A program made the position numbers and the translations under genes. A DNA stretch of 17,664 bases from Cyanobacteria bacterium UBA11153 (GTDB lineage Bacteria; Cyanobacteriota; Cyanobacteriia; Cyanobacteriales; Coleofasciculaceae). The stretch's first letter is position 1; each line of letters starts with the position of its first letter. The notes beneath the pieces are model-generated. The model had not been told where the DNA came from. It did not search any database and worked only from the letters and a program-made list of their open reading frames with translations. The stretch is taken from positions 1-17,664 of the forward strand of contig DOIX01000089.1 in NCBI GenBank assembly GCA_003511885.1. Reading direction: 5' to 3'. Shown one piece after another: positions 13,511 through 17,664 of this stretch.

Positions 13511-14797
13511 ATGAAGATAATTGCCTATAGCTATAGTAATCCGCTGATAGAATCGCCACCAGAAACGACAATATGGGGTTGGGAAATAGATAGAATTTAT
13601 CAAGATCTAGGCGGGAGAATAGAGTTGGAGCAACTATTAAAAGATTGTCAAAACCAACCGACAGAATACTTATTAATTCGCCGTTTAGAGGAACTAGGAA
13701 ATGGCTTTTGGGAAATTTGCGATCGCATTTCCCAAATAGAAGCTACTGGTGTCAAAATAATTGCGATATCGCAACCCTATACTTCTGTTAATCCCCAACC
13801 CGAATTACTCCAACTCCTGACAGAAATCCAACGAGAAACTAATTCTCGCCGCCTTCGCGAAGGACATGCTAAAAATAGGATTAAAACCCTTCCCCCACCT
13901 GGGAAAGCCCCTTACGGCTATCGACGCGGCAAAGATCGTTATATTATCGATCGCAGCACTGCACCTGTAGTTAAAGATTTTTTTGAACAATTTATCCTCT
14001 ATGGTTGTCTGCGAAGAGCAGTACGATATTTAGAAAAAAAATACAATAAAAAAATATCAGTTTCTACAGGACATCGTTGGCTAACTAATCCAATATACCG
14101 AGGAAATATTGCCTATCAAAATGGCGAAATTATTTCCGATACTCATAGCCCTATTCTCAATAGAGAAGAAGCAGCCCAAATAGATAGATTGCTCCGGCGA
14201 AATCGTCGCTTACCCTCTCGCACTGCTAGCGCCCCTCGTTCATTAGCAGGTTTAATTGTTTGTGGGGAATGTGATTCTAGCATGACTGTTACTAGCGTAA
14301 CAAGACCCCGAAAAAATGGGGAATATCTTTACCTTCGCCCTATTAATTGTCCTAAGATTAATAAATGTAAGTCTTTTCCATATCAAGAAGTTTTAGAACG
14401 AACAATTCAAAGTATCTGTGAGGAATTACCTCGTGCTGTTGCCGAACTAAATATGCCTAATTTAGATCTAGTTAAGCAATCATTAACTAGGAAAATTGAA
14501 CAAGGTCAATCTATTTTAGAAGAGTTAGATAATTTAACCCAAATAGGTATATTAGATACCGAAACCGCCGACTTACGCGCCTACAAAATCAAAACAGAAA
14601 TCTCCCAAACCCAAGCTAGGCTTGACGCGCTGCCACCCGTGAATCTAATCGCGATCGCAAAAACTGTATCCATTCCCCAATTTTGGACAGATTTATCAGA
14701 ATCAGAGAGAAGATTTTACTTTCGAGAATTTCTCCGTCAAATTGAAATAACTAGACAAGATCCCCAGTGGCAGTTACAACTAATTTTTATTTTTTAA
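13511..14797 (+). CDS. XisF-like large serine recombinase, catalytic site degraded
   Basis: A 428-residue member of the large serine recombinase family, closest in layout to XisF of the Anabaena fdxN element. Residues 1-95 are the resolvase-like domain; 110-200 the recombinase DNA-binding domain (GKAPYGYRRGKDRYIID, RWLTNPIYRG); 251-286 a zinc ribbon with CGEC and CPKINKC; 315-375 a coiled coil. The usual Y-x-R-x-S catalytic motif reads YSYSN (6-10), so Tyr replaces Arg and Asn replaces the nucleophilic Ser if aligned this way. The D-R-L-x-R motif reads RRLEE (57-61), keeping only one Arg. It may be inactive in strand exchange, or use another residue. No start or stop defect is seen. It is about 85 residues shorter than I recall for XisF. 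Confidence 0.82.
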   Translation: MKIIAYSYSNPLIESPPETTIWGWEIDRIYQDLGGRIELEQLLKDCQNQPTEYLLIRRLEELGNGFWEICDRISQIEATGVKIIAISQPYTSVNPQPELLQLLTEIQRETNSRRLREGHAKNRIKTLPPPGKAPYGYRRGKDRYIIDRSTAPVVKDFFEQFILYGCLRRAVRYLEKKYNKKISVSTGHRWLTNPIYRGNIAYQNGEIISDTHSPILNREEAAQIDRLLRRNRRLPSRTASAPRSLAGLIVCGECDSSMTVTSVTRPRKNGEYLYLRPINCPKINKCKSFPYQEVLERTIQSICEELPRAVAELNMPNLDLVKQSLTRKIEQGQSILEELDNLTQIGILDTETADLRAYKIKTEISQTQARLDALPPVNLIAIAKTVSIPQFWTDLSESERRFYFREFLRQIEITRQDPQWQLQLIFIF

Positions 14798-15242
14798 ATC
14801 TCCGATATCTCATCAGCAATTATCCAAACTTTAATCGAAAAATCACCACGACTAAAAAAACTATTTTTCCAGAGAGTATCGAAAAAACAAATAGAATTTG
14901 TTAGGTAAATAAATTAGAGAAAGTTTATTAACACCCACTACCTAATCCCCTCAAAACCTAACTCCAAAGTAACCATTAACTTATCCGGATTATTTTATCA
15001 ACTCCCTGTAAAGCATATTTGTAGGGTGCGTTATCGCGCAGCGTAACGCACCATCCATAATTAGGGTTTGCTGAAAAAGTCTTTTAGTGAGGGTAGGGTG
15101 TGGGGTGTGGGTTTTTTGGTGTGGCGCAATTTTCCAGTTTTAGTGAATGGGTTACAGCCTATTCGTATTTTTAGCCTAACCAAAAGCCATCAGCATCATC
15201 TTCCCCAACAAAACCAAAAGAAAAATCTAGATGGAAAATACT
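14798..15242. other. intergenic region with repeat debris
   Basis: The 445 bp between the recombinase and the pentapeptide gene contain no credible gene. The left half is AT-rich with a weak TTAGGTA/TACCTAA pair (14901-14945). The right half holds the hairpin at 15025-15052, then TTTGCTGAAAAAGTC (15067-15081) and a GGGTGTGGGGTGTGGG stretch, sequence types I associate with insertion-sequence remnants and filler in filamentous cyanobacteria. I could not assign an insertion-sequence family. Confidence 0.5.
15025..15052. repeat. short palindromic repeat (GGTGCGTTA type)
   Basis: GGTGCGTTA (15025-15033) and TAACGCACC (15044-15052) are perfect 9-bp arms. CGC and GCG inside extend the stem around a GCA loop, with one bulged T. 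This is a very common dispersed palindrome in cyanobacteria, often seen as GTAGGGTGCGTTA at the left. No T-run follows, so terminator activity is doubtful. Confidence 0.8.
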
Positions 15243-15872
15243 ATGAATGCTAGTGAATTACTGAAGCGTTATGCGTCTGGAGATAGGGATTTTGAAGGAA
15301 TCCAACTTCAAGAGGCATATCTGACAGAAGCAATTCTCAATGGTGCTAATCTAAGACGCTGCGATTTAAGTGGCGCTAACTTGAGTGGCGCTAGCCTGAA
15401 AGGAGCCAACTTAAGCGAAGCCAACCTAAGTCGAGCTAACCTAAGCATTGCCAATCTAGGGGGAGCGGATCTAAACGATGCTAATTTGGTAGAAACAGAC
15501 TTGATCAAAGCTACCCTAATTGAAGCCACTTTGAAAAAAGCCAATTTAACCGGAGCCAAAATGAGAGAAGCTAGCCTCATGTTTGCCAATCTCTCCCAAG
15601 CTTGCTTATATCAAGCCGATTTACACGGGGCAACACTGTATCAAGCCGTAATGCACTGGACAAGTTTAAAGGATGCTGATTTAATTGGAGCCATTCTTCA
15701 AGCAGCAGACATGAGAGGTGCTGATTTGAGCCACGCCTGCCTAATTCGCGCCGACGTTTCCAAAGCCAACTTAATGGTAGCAGACTTAAGAGGTGCGATC
15801 GTAGTTGGCGCTAACTTTAAAGAAGCTATCCTACAAGGCGCAATGTTACCCGATGGAAAAATGCAGAATTAG
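15243..15872 (+). CDS. pentapeptide-repeat protein
   Basis: A 209-residue protein (213 if the ATG at 15231 is used). Residues from about 20 to the end are almost entirely A(D/N)LXX-type pentapeptides, for example GANLSGASLKGANLSEANLS, some three dozen in series, which fold as a right-handed quadrilateral beta helix. The N-terminal NASELLKRYASGDRDF is the cap typical of many cyanobacterial members, and GGAA before the second ATG fits it, so I prefer 15243. There is no signal peptide or membrane segment: probably cytoplasmic. Functions in this family are largely unknown; a few mimic DNA and bind gyrase, but nothing here supports that. It faces mltA, with a palindromic element between the two stops. 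Confidence 0.9.
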   Translation: MNASELLKRYASGDRDFEGIQLQEAYLTEAILNGANLRRCDLSGANLSGASLKGANLSEANLSRANLSIANLGGADLNDANLVETDLIKATLIEATLKKANLTGAKMREASLMFANLSQACLYQADLHGATLYQAVMHWTSLKDADLIGAILQAADMRGADLSHACLIRADVSKANLMVADLRGAIVVGANFKEAILQGAMLPDGKMQN

Positions 15873-15880
15873 GGGAGTAG

Positions 15881-15940
15881 GGGCGGGTTTAGCGACTAAA
15901 ATTGGCAACAAAACAGATAAGCCATCTTCAAAACCTGCCC
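15881..15940. repeat. palindromic element between convergent genes
   Basis: GGGCGGGTTT (15881-15890) and AAACCTGCCC (15931-15940) pair over nine of ten positions around a 40-base centre. The arm resembles the dispersed GGGGCGGGTTTA palindromes of filamentous cyanobacteria. Lying nine bases after the pentapeptide stop, it may act as its terminator. A TTTTGAG heptamer repeat follows at about 15977-16001. Confidence 0.65.
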
Positions 15941-16034
15941 TGCCTAAGAATTTGGATTAGGAGACTTTGGAGCTTTGAATTTTGAGTTTTGAGTTTTGAA
16001 TTAAAACTATCCCCCATTCCCTATTCCCCCTCAA

Positions 16035-17288
16035 TCATTTTTTCAACAACAAATAATACAACTCCCCATTTGCTTTAATAATCCCCGCACGTTCCCCAGC
16101 TACCACACCAGTACCCATAAAAATATCCACCCTGCCGGGACCTTTAATCGCACTACCAGTATCTTGATCCAAAACATAGCGACTTACCAACTGAGATTCT
16201 TGTTTACCATCAGCATTCGGATAAGGAATTGGTGCTTTAATTAAAGCTAAAGCTCCCGGAGGCATCAAAGACTTATCAGTAGCAATCGATCTTTCCGCTG
16301 TCACAGGGACTCCAATACTACCCATCGGCGGTGCGCCATTAGTTTCCTTAAAGAAAATGAAGCTTTCATTTCGCTGTAAATATCGATTCATTTCCTCCGG
16401 AAATTGCTTAAAATAATCGATCATTACAGGCATAGTTAATTGTTCTGGGGTAAATTTACCATCATCAATCATTGCCCGCCCTACACTACTATATGGGAGA
16501 TCTGTCTTCCCAGCAAACCCAACCGTCATAACGCTTCCATCCGTTAATTTTAATTGGGCAGAACCTTGTACGTGAACCAAAAATGCCTCGAAGCGATCGC
16601 GCAACCATACAAATTCTAACCCTCGTAAGGGGCTATTTGTTCCTAAACCATCTGCTCCTTCTAATTCAAGACGAGTAAGATGAGGTTTAGGCCATTGGTT
16701 TAAGTTAGGAGGAATTCGATATAATGGATAGCGATATTCCGCAGAAGGTGTCCGGCTAGCCAGATAAATCGGCTCAAAGTATCCCGTAAATAAAACAGAG
16801 CCTTGATTATTTCTCCCGATAGACTTATAAAAAATAAACTCCCGATTAACTGCTACTTGCAATTCCTCGGCAGATTTGGCTGCCACCACAATTTGGCGAA
16901 ATCTCACTAAGGATCTTCGCACCCGATTTAAGGTTATTCCTGGTATCTGATAATTCTGATAAGCTTGAGCAGCTTTGGATGTACGAAGATACCTCAAACT
17001 ATTATCGATAGAGGCTAAAAGTGCCTGTTTATCTCCCGGTTTTCCAGGACGATCCCACAATTGTTCGTCAATCCCCAATGATTCTAAACTAAATTCACCG
17101 TTATTTGAATTTATCAGTTGCAAAGGTAACGGTTGTTCAGGAGTAGGATTTACAGGTTGTTGGGCTACCGCTATTTGTTCGCGATCTCCTTTAACAGATT
17201 GTACTGAATTATTAAGAAATGTCCAAATCCCAGGTGCAAATATTACCCATCCTAAACTCAAGGAAAGCCATGTTATCAATTTTCTCAT
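16035..17288 (-). CDS. mltA: membrane-bound lytic murein transglycosylase A (MltA)
   Basis: MltA cleaves peptidoglycan glycan strands to form 1,6-anhydro-muropeptides, facing the periplasm. The 417-residue protein starts with one hydrophobic segment (residues about 4-25, ITWLSLSLGWVIFAPG) that acts as a signal or anchor; there is no lipobox cysteine, unlike E. coli MltA. Family blocks are FTGYFEPIYLASRTPSAEY (167-185), FLVHVQGSAQLKL (236-248), and the 3D domain YVLDQDTGSAIKGPGRVDIF (371-390) with aspartates D376 and D388. The C-terminus AGERAGIIKANGELYYLLLKK is typical, so the gene is complete. A Pro/Gln-rich linker (about 40-58) follows the membrane segment. It stands alone on this strand. 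Confidence 0.93.
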   Translation of the reverse strand: MRKLITWLSLSLGWVIFAPGIWTFLNNSVQSVKGDREQIAVAQQPVNPTPEQPLPLQLINSNNGEFSLESLGIDEQLWDRPGKPGDKQALLASIDNSLRYLRTSKAAQAYQNYQIPGITLNRVRRSLVRFRQIVVAAKSAEELQVAVNREFIFYKSIGRNNQGSVLFTGYFEPIYLASRTPSAEYRYPLYRIPPNLNQWPKPHLTRLELEGADGLGTNSPLRGLEFVWLRDRFEAFLVHVQGSAQLKLTDGSVMTVGFAGKTDLPYSSVGRAMIDDGKFTPEQLTMPVMIDYFKQFPEEMNRYLQRNESFIFFKETNGAPPMGSIGVPVTAERSIATDKSLMPPGALALIKAPIPYPNADGKQESQLVSRYVLDQDTGSAIKGPGRVDIFMGTGVVAGERAGIIKANGELYYLLLKK

Positions 17289-17399
17289 ATTTCGTGATGA
17301 CTGTTGTTTGTTCTTTTTTATTGGTTATTTGTTGCTGGGTTTGGGTTGTAGTTAAGTTTTGATGATTTATCTTAGTTTGTTGGTTAATTGCAATTGGTT

Positions 17400-17502
17400 A
17401 TACCAATTTCATTAATACCTGCTACACTTCCCATTCTGACTCCCCCTTTACTAAGGGGGGTTGGGGGGGTTAATGTGTGGCACTATGTTAGGAAATTAGT
17501 AT
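17400..17502. mobile_element. MITE-like element with CCCCCTT hairpin
   Basis: ATACCAATTTC (17400-17410) and GAAATTAGTAT (17492-17502) are inverted repeats with one mismatch. Inside, CCCCCTT (17442-17448) pairs with AAGGGGG (17453-17459), followed by TTGGGGGGGTT. The CCCCCTT/AAGGGGG hairpin is a frequent dispersed repeat in cyanobacteria. It has no coding capacity. Whether the outer arms are the true ends needs other copies for comparison. Confidence 0.45.
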
Positions 17503-17535
17503 TAGTTGCTGTTTTTTGTGGCTACTTTGCTTTTT

Positions 17536-17664
17536 GATGCTTCAGCAAGGAAGATGCTTCAGCAAGGAAGATGCTTCAGCAAGGAAGATGCTTCAGCGAG
17601 GAAGATGCTTCAGCGAGGAAGATGCTTCAGCGAGGAAGATGCTTCAGCGAGGAAGATACTTCAG
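17536..17664. repeat. 17-bp tandem repeat array, continues past the window
   Basis: The unit GATGCTTCAGCAAGGAA repeats exactly every 17 bp from 17536: seven full copies and a partial eighth (GATACTTCAG) at the edge. Copies 1-3 have GCAAGG, copies 4-7 have GCGAGG, so the array grew in blocks. There are no spacers, so this is not CRISPR. Because 17 is not a multiple of three, all three plus-strand frames read the same 17-residue cycle (MLQQGRCFSKEDASARK), and it has no stop codon; the minus strand does have stops. Whether it is part of a gene cannot be judged without the sequence to the right. Confidence 0.95.

Noticed and set aside
15068..15253. Plus-strand frame of 61 codons before the pentapeptide gene
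   Set aside because: It has a TTG start, overlaps the real gene's start, and its sequence is encoded by GGGTGTGGGG-type filler.
15308..15589. Minus-strand frame inside the pentapeptide gene (93 codons)
   Set aside because: Its Leu/Ala/Arg-periodic product is just the antisense reading of the pentapeptide repeats.
17536..17664. CRISPR array
   Set aside because: Units follow one another directly without unique spacers, and the period is only 17 bp.

Overview
The window looks like chromosome of a filamentous cyanobacterium of the Oscillatoria/Microcoleus/Nostoc type. The evidence is the HIP1 octamer GCGATCGC, which I count at least a dozen times, the gene order purC - bamA - lpxC - fabZ - lpxA - lpxB, cyanobacterial families (Uma2, XisH, XisI, DUF445, pentapeptide repeats, an XisF-like recombinase), and many short tandem and palindromic repeats between genes. 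I found no tRNA, rRNA or CRISPR array. The assignment is by pattern; no database was searched.

Layout. 1-1164 is the end of a DUF445 membrane-associated protein whose start lies left of the window. 1196-4367 is an accessory stretch: a Uma2 nuclease-fold gene, two small secreted proteins on the minus strand, and the xisH-xisI pair. It also holds two gene relics back to back, a piece of lpxB and the tail of a second Uma2 gene. 4447-12314 is the envelope cluster on the minus strand, transcribed purC, bamA, lpxC, fabZ, lpxA, lpxB. LpxA, LpxC and LpxB carry out the first steps of lipid A synthesis, FabZ supplies the acyl-ACP pathway they draw on, and BamA inserts outer-membrane beta-barrels; PurC is a purine enzyme that sits next to the cluster. 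A 51-codon reading frame for a one-helix membrane protein lies on the plus strand between fabZ and lpxA. 12649-14797 is plus strand: a small cyanobacterial protein, a VOC/glyoxalase-fold protein and an XisF-like large serine recombinase whose catalytic motif appears degraded. 15243-15872 encodes a pentapeptide-repeat protein, facing mltA (16035-17288, minus), a lytic transglycosylase. The right edge runs into an array of a 17-bp tandem repeat.

The most interesting parts are these. (1) In 1.7-3.3 kb, two units share the same flanks (a Uma2 3' end on one side, a conserved upstream element on the other) but enclose two unrelated secreted-protein genes. (2) The lpxB relic carries different filler from the intact gene at the same hypervariable site. 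(3) Low-complexity sequence of the kind usually found between genes is inserted in frame in both lpxB and lpxC. (4) The recombinase lacks the expected serine and arginines. (5) Several nested palindromic elements and the 17-bp array are present. I do not see a complete new defence or metabolic system; the strongest leads are the duplicated-flank units and the small hidden gene.
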